Notes under the pieces: model-generated
Databases searched by the model: none
What the model was told of the DNA's origin: nothing
What the model saw: only the letters and a program-made list of their open reading frames with translations
Shown here: positions 43,250 through 55,098 of the stretch, in pieces
Layout of the letters: the number at the start of each line of letters is the position of its first letter
Numbering within the stretch: the stretch's first letter is position 1
Assembly (NCBI GenBank): GCA_900291925.1
Contig: UWYS01000007.1
Coordinates: 372,001 to 436,000, forward strand
DNA length: 64,000 bases
Direction: 5' to 3'
DNA from: Thecaphora thlaspeos
Taxonomy: Eukaryota; Basidiomycota; Ustilaginomycetes; Urocystidales; Glomosporiaceae
Made by a program: the position numbers and the translations under genes

Positions 43250-44071
43250 CTTGGCAGAGGGGGTCGCGGCGACAGCAGTCGCTGTCCAAGAGACGGCTAG
43301 GTGGTGGGCTAGGGCTAGGGCACGTCGAGGAGTGCGCGCTCTGCGGAGAGAGCTGCTCCTTGCCCTGGGTAGGGGATGGCACAGGCGGTGATGGCGGGTT
43401 GTGAGCTCAGCCTGTATCGGATCTGGCCAGAACCGGATGGTGGCTAGTCGGGCAGGGCCATGCAATCGCCGACAGCGGTGCGGAGTGCAGGGGCGGATAC
43501 TGTGGCGCTGTGGCGTGGCGATCCGAGTCGAGTCAGGTGGGGTGGGGTGTGTAGGGCGGGGCGGTGGACTAGGGTGATGACGAGGGAGGAGAGGAGGAGC
43601 GTGCGGTAATGATGGCGAGCGGGTAAGAGGTCGGCCAAGGAGTGACCTCCATTTTATTTGTTTTTCTTTTTTCTCCTTTTTTTGGCGTCGAGCTGCGAAC
43701 TTTTCCCTCCTCTTCTTGCCCAGGCCAGGCGCAGGGAAAATTTGGACAGCGCCAACTCCTCGCCCAGCTTACATAAGCGATCACCCCGCGCTCGCCGAGC
43801 CAGCCCTCGTTCGGCTGCACATTCCGCTCGATGACAGGCAGACCACCACGACATGGCGAGGCAGAGGCAGGAAGACAACAGGGGAGATACAGGCTTGCTG
43901 ACTAGCTCATCTGAGCGAGCAAGCGTCAAGAGGATTCAACGAGATTCCGGGTATGTTACAAGTACAGCATGACCACATTGGCGAGGACGACGGGAGGATG
44001 CAAGGATGGCGCATCCTAGGGTACAGAAGGGGCAGAGAGCGAGCGAGGGGGGCGAGTGGGGACAGAGGGAT
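43250..44071. other. Promoter of RPA190 and 3' end of TSR4
   Basis: No gene is seen. A T-rich run lies at about 43653-43682, and the RPA190 start-proximal part is pyrimidine-rich on the minus strand. Confidence 0.5.
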
Positions 44072-46158
44072 CTACGCCTCGTCCTCGAACTGGACGCCAA
44101 TCCACTCTTCCCGCCACGTCTCACCCTCGTCGGCGGCGCCGTCGACGGGGATGCAGCAGTCCTTTTCGCAGACATAGATCATCGCCGTGCTCCACACCAG
44201 GCCGGTCCGTCGCGGCACGCGTGGGGCTTTGGCCGCTGGTTCGTCGCCTTTCGCGTCCGGCTTCGACTCGCTCTTCGGCGCGGTGATGGTGCGTCCCAGC
44301 TCGCGCTCGATCTCGGCGCGCCTCCGGTCCTCGCCACTGAGGTGCGAGAGGTCGGCATCGTCGTCGACACTGTCGTCTTCGTCGTGTTCCTCGCCGCCGT
44401 CGCCCTTTTCGATCGCCTGCGGGCGGAGCAGATTGATCAGGTTGGGCATCAGCTGGGCCTCGAATGTCCGTGCCGAGCCGCATGCGGGGCAAGGTGGGAT
44501 GCACAACGCATCGTAGGCAGCGCCACCGGGCGACGCAAGGGTGTTAGAAGACGCGGCCAAAACTCCACGCGTGACGGCGACGGGCTGACCCGGCTTGCGC
44601 GCTGGCTCCTTCGGCCACAGCTTGGTGTAGAGCTGTCCGCGACCGTGGAAGGGGAGCGGCTCTCCGCCAAACTCGTAGCGGACCGCCTGTCGCCCCTCGA
44701 CGCCGACACGCTTGGCGAACCGCTCAAACACGTCGTCGATGCCGTCGAGGAGCATCTTCTCGTAGCCCTCCTTGCCCCACGCCTTGAGCTCGTCCTCGTT
44801 GTAATCCTCGTCGGGCTTGAGCGTCTTGGCTTCGGCTGACGTCAGCTTCGTGCCGGCCGCCTTGCACGACGCCGAAGGCTCGGGGATCGTGTTGAGGTAC
44901 AGCGCGGGGTACTTGGGCACCTGTTTGACCCAGGCAGCGTTCTTGGACGTCTTGCGCTCGAGGTCGGCCTTGATCTGGAGCTCCTCGGCAAGGCGCTTTT
45001 CTTCCGAGTCGCCCTCGTCGTCGTCATCCTCCGAGAAGTCTTCCTCGGCCTCGTCGACGGCGGTGTCCTTGGTAACGGTGGCTGAGGGGGCGGGCTTTTC
45101 CGGCTCACCGGCGGGGGCGAAGGGGTTGGCGTTGGCAGCGACATCCGACGAAGCGCCGAACAGCATATCACCCAGCCCGCCGGCACCGCCCGACTGCTTT
45201 GCGGCGTTCGATGCAAACGGGTTGATCTTGGCGAGTCGCTCCTGCTCGGCCTTGCGGGCGGCCTCCTGGGCCTTGCGCTCGCGCGCGCGTGTTCGCCGCG
45301 CCTCGCGGCGCTGCTTCTGCTTCTCGAGCTTGGCGGCCCACCTCGTGTTGTGCTTGAGAACGCGGATCACTTTGAGGCTGTGTCAATTGGCACCGTGTTT
45401 GTCAAGGTCGAGGGCAAGAGTATCGGGTTAGCGTCCGACCGGCCAGCAAGAGGCCGCGAGCAGGGCATGGCAGAGCGAGCAGCTTCGCAGATGCAGTGAC
45501 GACGACGACGACGATGTGGCAGTGCATCATGGTTAAAAAGCTCGTTTGTCAAAAGGTTACTTTTTCATGCCGCCGCCCGGAAGTGGGGCTCAAGTGAAGA
45601 AATTCGGATAATCCTGTGCAGATCGCTACGTCGGGCGAGCGTCGTCGTCGTCGTCGTCTGGTCGTGTGCGTCTCGAAGCTGCGGGCAGCGTCCATTCGGA
45701 CCAGCGCAAGACTCACCTGGAGGCGTCTGTCCTCTGGCATTCGGCGCGGCCGCAGCCCCAGACGATGAGGCACCGGTCGTATGCCGAGCCTTCTAGTGGC
45801 GCAAAGATTTGCACGAGCAGTTGCATAGGTTGATGGCAATGGTTGCATTGGGCGACCTCACGCGGGGGTGTCGAGGTCATGGGCAGCCATGCCTGCGTTG
45901 AGGGAGAGCGACAGAGGAGCGGGGACCGGCTGTCAGCGGGGGAGTCCGAGATGGATGTCGCAAGAGCGGGTAGCAAGGGAAGAGGGGACGCGAAGAGAAC
46001 TCACTACTCACCGCCCGGCCACCAATCCTTGAGACGAGCGGGTTGCCTTCATCGTCGCCCTCGAGAGGGCCGTCTGCGAGGCCCAGCTGGACGTCTGTGA
46101 CGGAGAACTCGGAGCCCGAGTCGGAGTCATAGTCGTCGTCGTCGATGGGACGCGGCAT
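44072..46158 (-). CDS. TSR4: Tsr4/PDCD2 family chaperone for ribosomal protein uS5
   Basis: Cytoplasmic dedicated chaperone of ribosomal protein Rps2 (uS5) in 40S maturation. Three exons (46158-46012, 45892-45717, 45377-44072) total 1629 nt, or 542 residues. The N-terminal part has SDSGSEFSVTDVQLGLADGP and NPLVSRIGGRA, spliced to AWLP; then CNHCHQPMQLLVQIFAPLEGS and CGRAEC supply the zinc-binding PDCD2 N-terminal fold. The second joint restores SLKVIRVLKHNTRW. A basic coiled-coil and an acidic linker follow. The C-terminal PDCD2_C domain has KYPALYLNTIPEP, DDVFERFAKRVG, QAVRYEFGGEPLP, PPCPACGSARTFEAQLMPNLINLL and WSTAMIYVCEKDC. It is divergent from ERV14 across about 1.1 kb. Confidence 0.93.
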
Positions 46159-47293
46159 CTGAGATGGCGTTGAAGGCGAGGGGCGAGCGGGCGCGATTGG
46201 AAAGACCAGAAAAGTGTGAGCAACCTCCTGCTTTACATCTTGGTCTACCTGCTGGCAGGCCTTGTTCGAGATCCCGTCGTTTGGCAGCGGCACCACCACC
46301 GCTCTCGCCCTGCCTCGCTCGACGTAACGTATCGTGCGCGTCGAGCGAGGTTGGACGAAGGGATCAGGAATAGGTAGCCACGGGTTGTAAGCATGGGGCC
46401 TCGCGAGCGCTGCGAGACGTTGGACAGAGTCTGCCGAGCCCGCAGCGTGCCTCTCGTATAGTCGAGGACCCTCAGCCTCGTCATCTAGGTTGTGTCATCA
46501 TTGTAGTGTGTGTATGCGGGGGTGCCGATGCTGACGGCGCCCGTTTGGTCGTCGACGTCGTCGTCGTTGTCATCGCTGTCGATGGAGACTGAAATGTGGC
46601 CAAGACTTACAGTGACAAGAGGCGACGGTTGGGGAAAGGGGGGGGACGGGGTGGTTGGTATCGAGATGGGGCGAGTGGGAAGAAGGGAGGGTAGGCCGCC
46701 TTTTTGCAGGTCGAAGCTGTGAGCGGCGGGGCTGATTTTTCTTTTCTTTTCTTTTCTTTTCTTTCTTTTGGTCGACGAGGCGCACCCTTTTTTCTCGCCG
46801 GTGTTGCTGCGGGCCGATCACGTCGCTGTCGTGCGGTAGCGAGGCGCGCCACGGCATCGGCGGTGGTCACGTAGCTTTCGGGGCCGCACTCTGACGCAGC
46901 CGCTCGCGGCGGGGCGCCCGACGCTTCCGCGTCAACTCCACCCACGGCCCACAGCCGTCAGGCGTGACGCTCGCTCGCCCCAACCTTGGTGCACCACCTT
47001 GCTCACACCACCACCGCCGAGCCAACCCCCCTTCTTTCCCCCTAAGCATCCCACGCCTGCACCCTTCTCTGCCGCAGCGCCGATCTTAACCTCGAGCTCA
47101 ACTCTCGTCCGTCCATCCGTCCGCGCGTCAGACAGGATCTTCCCTTCGGATCAGACCAGGGTACGCAGACAGCCTCTCCACATCGACGGGGCAGCACTAG
47201 ACTGAATCCCTCCGCTCTTGCCTTACGTCGAACTCATACTTTGCGCCCTCTAGCTATCTCTAAAACCCTCTCCACCAAGGCGCAACTCTCACA
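46159..47293. other. Divergent promoter region TSR4 / ERV14
   Basis: No gene is seen. It contains a TTTTC pentamer repeat at about 46735-46770, which sits as a pyrimidine tract on the plus strand. Confidence 0.5.
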
Positions 47294-48148
47294 ATGTCGG
47301 GCGAAGGTGAGTTTCTCGTTCCGCTTCAGCGCCGTCTCCTGGGCGGGGTGGGGCGGGGCCTCAGTCAAGCTTGCTAATCACCGCGCTCTCGCTCCCTCCT
47401 GCTCCGACCACAGGCTGGCTTTTCCTCTTGTCGGTGCTGCTCTCAGCAGTGCTCCTCTTCACCATGGTCTTCTTTGTACGTGTCATCGCGCAAAGGACTC
47501 CGGTCCCGCGCTCGTCCTCGACTGCCCCGCGCCTACGGATGCAAGCCTCTGACAATCTCATCGTTCCACCTTGCCGCACCTCTCCGCTCGCTCGTGACCG
47601 CAGATCATTATGTTCTCCGACCTCGAATGCGACTACATCAACCCCATCGACCTCTGCAACAAGCTCAACCAGGTGCGTACCGCGCCGCCCGTTTAGCGCC
47701 GCCGAAGTGAGACGACGCCGCTGACCTCTCTTTCGCCCTCGCGCCTCGCCTTTTGCCCGATGGCCCCTCCGCAGTTCACGCTTCCGGAAATGATTGCCCA
47801 CGCCGTCCTCACGGTTCTCTTCCTGCTGAGCGGACAATGGCTTGCCTTCCTACTAAACGCGCCATTGGTTGCCTTTAACGTCAACAAGTGCGTCATCACC
47901 CACCTCGTCGTCCTTTCTCCCCGCGCTCACGACGCGCCGATGCCGATGCTGACGCTTGACCTTCGCTCGCTCCACCTTGCTCCTCCGACAGAGTGATGAA
48001 AAAGAACCACATGCTGGACGCAACAGAAATCTTCCGAACCCTGTCGCAGCACAAGAAGGAGTGCTTCATCAAGCTCGGGTTCTACCTCGTCAGTTTCTTC
48101 TACTACCTCTACCGCATGATTGCCGCGCTCATCGCCGATACCGAGTAA
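47294..48148 (+). CDS. ERV14: Cornichon family COPII cargo receptor Erv14
   Basis: ER membrane cargo receptor that loads integral membrane proteins into COPII vesicles. Five exons (47294-47306, 47414-47475, 47604-47672, 47775-47887, 47992-48148) total 414 nt, or 137 residues, the usual Erv14 length. The first exon is only 13 bases (MSGE plus one base). The joined protein reads [20 protein letters not shown], then [23 protein letters not shown] (the conserved acidic lumenal region), [49 protein letters not shown], and a last helix near [22 protein letters not shown]. All joints use GT-AG. Five exons in 855 bases make it intron-rich compared with RPA190 or SNU114. Confidence 0.96.
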
Positions 48149-48690
48149 ACGAGGTCGGCCATGCAGGCAAGACGCGGCAAGACGCGGCGGACAACGGGGG
48201 TTGTACGAATAGACGACAAATGACAGACGGCCGGGCGATGGAAGCGGATCTCGGCGCGAGATCGAGGCCCGAGATGGACACAGACGGCGATGACTGGAGT
48301 GCGGGAGACGACTCGGATACGAACGGAGAAACGCAGCGGAATGATCGAAGCGGGAACGCAGGGAGAAGGATGGGGCGTAGCCCTCTTTTTCCCCCGCTTC
48401 TTAGTAGTACGCCCCCCACTGGCCGCAAAGACGATGAGGGAAACAGCATGCTTTTCGATGCGGCAGTCGAACCAGATATCATCTCACGGCATCGACCCAA
48501 GTTGCAGGAGTCCCCGATCGCTCGTGTCTGTGCACCGCAGCTCTGTTAGTGGCGAGAAGGAGAGATGAAGGCTACATAGAGGAAGGGGGAAAGCGAAGCC
48601 TAATCACGTACCAGGCGCACAGTTTCGACATGTGTATGGTCCTCGTTGCGAGTTGACAGACATCTCACTCCAAGTCCGCAGCGCGTAGGC
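48149..48690. other. Convergent 3' intergenic region
   Basis: It lies between the ERV14 stop and the end of the carboxylase remnant. No coding signal is seen. Confidence 0.5.
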
Positions 48691-51600
48691 TCAGCTGCTG
48701 CCGCCCATCAACAGCGCGTCGCCGGGGGCGACGCTGTTTCCCGGCGGCTTGAGGATGGCCTTGATGGTGGTGCAACCTTCCGGGGCCACGACGTCGATCT
48801 CCATCTTCATGGCCTCCAGTAAGGCTACCTTTTGTCCCGGCTCGACTCGATCACCCACCTTGACCAGTACCTTCCACACGTTGGCCGCTAGGTTCGAAGG
48901 GATCGGGATGGCGTCCTCGTCTGTTGTCATAGCGGGCGGATGGTCGAAGATGAAACGATGTCAGATCTATTGACACGTCGTCGAAACATCAGTATGGATT
49001 CGGGCGGCGGCGGGGAACGTACCGTTATTGAAATTCTCCAACGAAGCTGTTCCGGCATTCGCACCACTCTGCTCTCCCGTTGCCTTCTTGGCGGCTGCTT
49101 CCTCCACCTCCCTTGGTCCATTCGGCATACAGCTCGTCCTCCCTCTTCTTGGTCCTTTCCAAAGCCACCTTCTGATGCTGCCGGAATTGCTCCGCCTTCT
49201 CTGCGACCGTCTCGAGGAATTCGGACTGCTTGGCCACGTCAAAGACGGTGTCTTAAACCTTCCACTTGTAGGTACCTGCCTCGAAGGCGCGTAGGGCTTG
49301 GTCGTACTGCCGTCGTTCGGCGCAAGTATACAGGAGAGGGAGCGAGAGAGGAGGTCAGGTGAGTACGGCGTTTGCTCTCGGGGGCATCGGTGCCTGGTTG
49401 AGACCCGAGAAAGAGAAGAGGGGATCGAAAGCTAACGGTCTCTTGATCGACACTCTCGAAGCGGATCGTATCAAAGTTCTCAAAGAGCCAGGGCCTGTCC
49501 GGGGAGAAGCCAGGCTTGTCGCCGAAGGCAGCCCAGCACGGCAGAGTCCGCCCCAGCAAGGGGTAGCCGCCGGGTGCCTCGCATGGGTAGATTGCATAGC
49601 AAGAGCCGCCATGGCCAAGCGCACCACTTGGGGCAGAGATCCTCGTGGGATTCAGCTTCTGGCATCGCAGCCGCTTGCTGGGATCCAGAGGCAAAAGGAT
49701 CGGCGTTCCCTACAGCGGTTGTCAAGGGGGTGTGAGGCAGGAGGAGGGTCAGCTTGCCGCTGAAACGACGACACATCTCGTTGCGGCAAGCGGTCAGCTC
49801 ACAAAGTAGAAGCCGACGGCGACGGCGAGCATCGAGCAGCCAGTGATGGCCTCGTCGACCTCTGCCGTCGAGCTGAAGCCATTGGCCTCTGCCAGATAGG
49901 CCCGGTTGTCGGGGAGGTAGACGGCCTTGTTTCGTACGGTGTCCATGTACCGCTGAGTGCATGCCTTGATCTCGGGGTCGTCAAACGTCACGGGCAAAGT
50001 AGACCCGCGCGTCGGGATCTTGACGTCTGTAGCGCTCAGCAGCGTCTCTTCGATCCGCTTGAGCCGGTCAACGATCGACTGCACCGTGGTCCGAGTCGGA
50101 TCGAACTGGACCGTCAGACTGCGCAGGTTCGGGTTGAGATCAACGATGGCCGCCTCGTCCTTGACTTTGGCCAGCTCGCGCACTAGAAGCTCAATCCGGC
50201 AGCGGTGGAGGATGTCGGCCGTCATCTCGCCGTACTCGGCCAGCACAAAGCGGTCGCCGGCTGATCGGATCGTTACCTTGGGGCGCAGCCCCTCCACCTC
50301 GGCCAGCTCGTCGAGGATCGAGTAGGACGTGGAAAAATGTCGCCGACGCAGAGAGGCTCGCCCTCGACGCGCATCTCGAGAGACGCCGGCACTGCCGCCC
50401 CGTTCCTTGCCGCTGCTGCCGTGACGCCGTCGAGGAACGCCTCGATGCGGTCGAACAGTTGCTTGGCCTGATCAAACGTGACCGGGACGAAGTGAAGCGT
50501 GTCGTCGGGCTTTAGCTGCCCATCGCGCCACTCGGCAGAGACGACGCTGTTGCCAATCAACAGCCCGCCAAGATCCGGCCCGTCCTTGCCGAGGATGACG
50601 GGTATGTCGCCGTTCATATTGATCCCTCGAGCTGTATACGGGAACTCGAGCACGTTGCTCGGGTGCGAGCCACCCTCGCCGCCGTCGGAGCGCGCCTACT
50701 GGAAACGCCCGCCGCCGAGGCGAATGCCGGTGCGGCTCGCCTGGTGCGTCACCTTCCATGCTGAGCCGTACAGCCTGCTGCGGTCGGCCGCCGTCATAAA
50801 CGAGTCGTCGTCAAACGGACTCACCATGCAGAAGATTTTCCATTATCGCTCGGTGCGAGATTGCTTGAAGATCTTCGACAGCCACAGGTCCGCGGGGAGG
50901 CTGTAAGCTTCGATACTGCCGCTGGCGGACAGCAGGCCACGACCTTGGAAGCCACCCGCGGCGAGCGATGGACTGGTCGACTTGGAGCCGAGGTAGAGCG
51001 GGACCTGGGGCATACCGCCGCGGATGGCCAGGTAGGCGCGGCACCCGGCCTTGTCGACGGGTACCTTGCCTATCTTTAGCCTCTAGCCGCCCTTGACGAC
51101 GATCCGCGAGTACGGCTGAACCTCTTTCCCGTCGAGGCTCATTTCCATCTCGGCGCCTGCCAGCGCGACGATGGCGGGCGCGTGGAAGAGGAGCTCCAGG
51201 CCAGCAAGGATGATTTCGAGCGCCTCAGTACCCTGGTCGTTGCCGACGAGGCAGTTGGCGAGGCGCAGCGAGAGCGAGTCCATCGCGCCCGCCTCGGGGA
51301 CGCCGTGGCCGAACCCGCGCCTGCCAGGCCAGTCCTGGACGGTGGTGCTGATCCCGCCGCTGATGACTTCGAGGGCGCAGGGACGGAACTTGAAGTCGGA
51401 CTTGGGTGTCAGGAACGAAGTCAGCGTGTCGCAACGGGCGAACTTGTCCGATTCGACGATGGCTCGCAGCAGGCCCAGGTTGGTCGGCGTCCCCTGGACC
51501 TTGGAAGCGCGCAGCAGCGTCCGAGCGTCCGGGCATCCTGGATGGCCGCCTCTCGAGTCTTTGCCCACACGCAGATCTTGGCCAGCATGGGGTCATAGGA

Positions 51601-52640
51601 GGCGGACACGGTCGTGCCGCTCGATACCCAGCCGTCGATCCGGGCCCTCGGGACTGAGTCTGCGGCGAGGTCTACCACCTGCAGCAGTCCCGGCGTTGGC
51701 GCGTAGTCGCGGATCGGATTCTCGGCCTAGAGGCGATGCTCTATGGCTGCGCCGACGGGTACGTCCCTCTGGAGCGACGCGAGGGTGTCGGCGCTGGATG
51801 CTGCACTCGCGTTCGCCAAAGTGGATCGCGTCGCCCTGGCCGTTGCCAAAGACCTGGACCTCGACGTGGCGAGCGTTCTCGATGTACTTTTCCATGAAGA
51901 GGCTCGAGTCTCCGTAGAGGGCCTCGCCTCTGCTGGCGATCTTGCTGTAGGCCCCTCGTAGCTCGACGTCGTCGCGGCAGACCTGAAGGCCCAGGCCGCA
52001 GCCTGCGGTGCTCTTGAGGATGATGGGGAAGCCGGTCCGCGATGCCTCGGAGAGCGCATCGGCGGCGTCGCGGAGGTGCGAGCCGGGTACGTAGGGGACG
52101 CGCGCCTCCTCGGCCATCTCCCTGGCGCGGTGCTTGAGGCCAAACGGCTCGATCGTCTCGGCCCTGGGGCCGGCAAAGATCAGGCCGGGCGTGGACCCGA
52201 TCAAAGCGGCAAACTTCGGATTCTCCGAGAGGAAGCCGTAGCCCGGGAGGATGCAGGTGGCGCCCGTCCGCTGGCACAGGTCGATGATGGCGCACTGGTC
52301 AGGTAGCCCTTGCCCTCGGATTCCCTTCCGTCCAGCAGGTAGGCCTCGTCGGCCGCCGTGACGTGGGGCGCACCGGAGTCATCGTTGGTGTAGACGGCCA
52401 CCGTCTCCAGGCGCAGCGCCTTGGACGTCCGGATCTGTTCCGAGCGAGGCAACGCGATGCGGCAAAGGATCGAGGGGTCAGTTCGCACATCTCATGACCG
52501 AGGAGTAGACCGCATCGATGCGCCGCCCTCGTGCTCACCAGCCTGAGCGCGATCTCGCCCCGGTTGGCGATCAGGACCTTGCGGATGGCCCGGAGCGATG
52601 CATTGGGCCAGCTACGCGTGAGGCCAGAGCTGTCGGACAT
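48691..52640 (-). pseudogene. Decayed urea-carboxylase / 5-oxoprolinase-like biotin carboxylase
   Basis: Remnant of a fused biotin-dependent enzyme. Domain order on the minus strand: biotin carboxylase (from MSDSSGLTRSW; IRKVLIANRGEIALRL; later GYGFLSENPKFA), KipA/PxpC-like (GGISTTVQDWPGRRGFG near 51.35 kb), KipI/PxpB-like (GGEGGSHPSNVLEFPY near 50.66 kb; GPGGY-like APGGYPLLGRTL near 49.55 kb) and a biotin carrier domain (48691-48930 region, EAMKMEI). There is no amidase domain of Dur1,2 type. Lesions: in-frame stops at 51727, 51083, 50843, 50696 and 49253; frame changes near 52304, 51480, 50330 and 49100; and a ~110-codon loss in the biotin carboxylase near 51.75-51.80 kb that removes the region of the conserved ATP/bicarbonate-site motifs. 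Several introns are still recognisable. It is almost certainly inactive. Confidence 0.88.
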
Positions 52641-53452
52641 TCTGCCGGGACGCTGGTGGGAGCACAGGAGAGTATATTCTGGATCGGCGACTTGGTTGGG
52701 AAGACTTTGCTTCGTGAGGCGGTGTCGAATGTCACTCTATAACGAGCGGGACGCGAGCCAGCTGTCGTTGGCGTGTTCGAGGGTCGGTCGTTGCCCAGCG
52801 TTGTGCGAGGTCGAGTCGTTCCGTTCGTGGCTGTTTGTGCGGCCAAGGGAGACGAGCGACTGCGTTTTGAAGGCACAGAGCGAGGGTACGTATCGCCTTA
52901 TCAAGCCCAGCTAGCGCCTTCCTCACCACCCTTACCGACCGAGCGGGAGGGCAGGGCCGAGCGATTCAGATCGAGTATAGCGTTACTAGCCTGCGTCTCT
53001 ACCCCACTTCCCTGACGAACCGCGACATACACATACATGTGCTCGTGACCTTGCAGCACACTCTGCGTGCGTCTGGTGTGAGATGGCGTTGCCGCCGCCG
53101 TGTACGTACTCGTGACTGTACTGTATCACCTCTCGCCCAGATAAGGCAAAGCCGTCGTGGTCGCCGAACCCGCCGTTACGTACTGTACCAGCAAGCAGCG
53201 CCGCCCTTCGGCTTGTGCCCTGGCGTTTGCGGAGCACGGTCGACCAGCATTCATTCAAGGTGTGGAGGCGTGCGGTACTTGGATCCTCCCGCTCGTGCGT
53301 TCCGGGACATCCATGATCCGGCCAGCGCCGGGATCGACGACCTGATGTGTTTGCCCTGCCGACGAGACGTATCTCCCTTCCCGGCCACGACATCACTGCT
53401 TTGTTGCATCCCACCTCAGAGCCAACCCCCCGAAATACCACCACCGCCCGAC
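52641..53452. other. Divergent promoter region, carboxylase remnant / LamB gene
   Basis: No gene is seen. It would be the shared upstream region of the two related genes. TACTGTA-type motifs occur near 53117 and 53168. Confidence 0.5.
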
Positions 53453-55098
53453 ATGACAGCCCGAGGACTGCCGCAGTAGATCGAGGTGAATAGAACCGCA
53501 TCGGCGGCTCGCCACTTGGCTCGTGGTCAACATCGGCGAGATGCTGATCAGCTGGCGTTTTTGACTGCCCGTGCTGGGATCGTTTCAGATCATCGCTGAC
53601 GTGAGTCTTCATGGTGCGATACCCAGGACGCTCTCTCGAGCACTGTCATCACCGGCACACTGATCACTCGGGCTGCCTTCGATTCCTTGTTCGCCCTCGG
53701 TTCCCTCGGTTCAGATGGGTGAGGCGTTCGGTCGTTGGCAGCTCGGCCCCGACGACGAAATCATGAAGTACATCGATGGAGCCAACGTAGCCTGCGGCTT
53801 CCACGCAGGTGACGCGGGAATGATACACAAGAGTGAGGAGACGCCCGTTGCGATGTTCATCCGGCGTGATCTAGAACGAGCCGCTGACCGCTTTCCCCCT
53901 CCCCCCCTCCCCCCAACACGTCTCTACGCTCGCCGTTTTGGGGGCACCGCTTCGCCGCAGCCGTACTTCTGGCAAAGAAGAACAACGTCGCCGTGGGTGC
54001 GCATCTTGGATTCCAGGACCTCGCTGGCTTCGGTAAGCCTCGATGTGCAGCCTCAGGATGCGGAAGGGGTGATGTAGCGTGGATGTCTGCTGCTTCGGCT
54101 GACCTGACTGGTGCGCTGAATCTGCCTCGTTGCTCGTCGCGCAAGGTCGCCGACGCATGGAGCTCTCAGAAGAGGAGGTTGCCGATATCATCACGTACCA
54201 GGTGAGCCTCACAGGGACCAGCCTGCACTGTGAAGAGACTCATTAGATCTCATCGACTCCTTCTCGGTTCCTTCTCCTGCCCTGCCCAGATCGGCGCCGT
54301 CAAGGCCTTCTGCGACCTTGAGGGTGTGCGTCTGAACCACGTCAAGGTAAGTTGTGGGACAGCGCAGCGCCAGAGCTACCTGAGTCCGGCAGAAGAGAGC
54401 CTCTTACCTTTGCGCCGTCATCACAGCCCCACGGAGCCCTGTATTTCTACCTCAAGAATTCGAGGCCTCATTGTGTCGCGGCGTACAAGGCCATCAAGGC
54501 GTGGGGCGTCCCCGTATGTGAGTCAAGATCCGATGACCGTGACATCGCGGATCGAATCGAGGAAGCCGGCTCACTCGACCCTCTACCCTGGTCCACCTCA
54601 GATGGGCTCGGCGGTACGATCCACGAAGAGGTGGCGAAAGAGGTCGGGCTGGACTTTGTGTCGGAGCTGTTTGTCGATATCGAGTACTCGCCCAAGGGAG
54701 CGCTGATCCCGCCGGCGCACAGCAAGAAGATCAGCCCGGAAGAGTGCGCGGAGCGCGCCTGCAAGGTTGCCCTAACCGGCACCAACTTCGCCCAGGGAGG
54801 CGGCGAAGTCCGGATGCCCGAGTTGACCACCGACCGACAATGCCGGGCCTTCTCGATCTGCCTGCACTCTGACCTTCCCGGTGCGGGACAGAGCGTTGCT
54901 AGGTGAGTCTTGCGTCCGCGACCATTCTTCCCGCCTCGGCCCGCACGCTCGCGCGCGCTGCAATGCCGCCGAGCACGTCTGGGCTTGATCATAGGACGAT
55001 GCCTGACCCATGATGCCTTGTCCGTCGTGGACTGCGACGACTGTAGCACCCGTCGAGCCGTCGACGAGCTCAACGCCAAGCTGTTTGCCGGAGCATAG
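53453..55098 (+). pseudogene. LamB/YcsF (PxpA-like 5-oxoprolinase subunit A) gene, codon-9 stop
   Basis: Nine exons are inferred: 53453-53485, 53589-53600, 53715-53832, 53961-54032, 54146-54201, 54290-54346, 54427-54517, 54602-54902 and 55047-55098. They total 792 nt, or 263 residues, the normal size. Joined motifs are [77 protein letters not shown] and YGLGGTIHEEVAKEVG, all LamB/YcsF signatures. In bacteria this protein (PxpA) works with KipI and KipA homologues to cleave 5-oxoproline. Every joint is GT-AG and in phase. The sole lesion is TAG at 53477-53479 (codon 9), just before the conserved core. A different first exon would rescue the gene, so pseudogene status is tentative; everything downstream looks intact, including the stop TAG at 55096. 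Confidence 0.75.

Noticed and set aside
32357..53479. Idea that TAG is recoded as an amino acid in this genome
   Set aside because: TAG is the natural stop of RPA190, TSR4, SNU114, the fasciclin gene, the LamB gene and the small secreted protein. In-frame TAGs occur only in genes with other signs of decay or unresolved structure.
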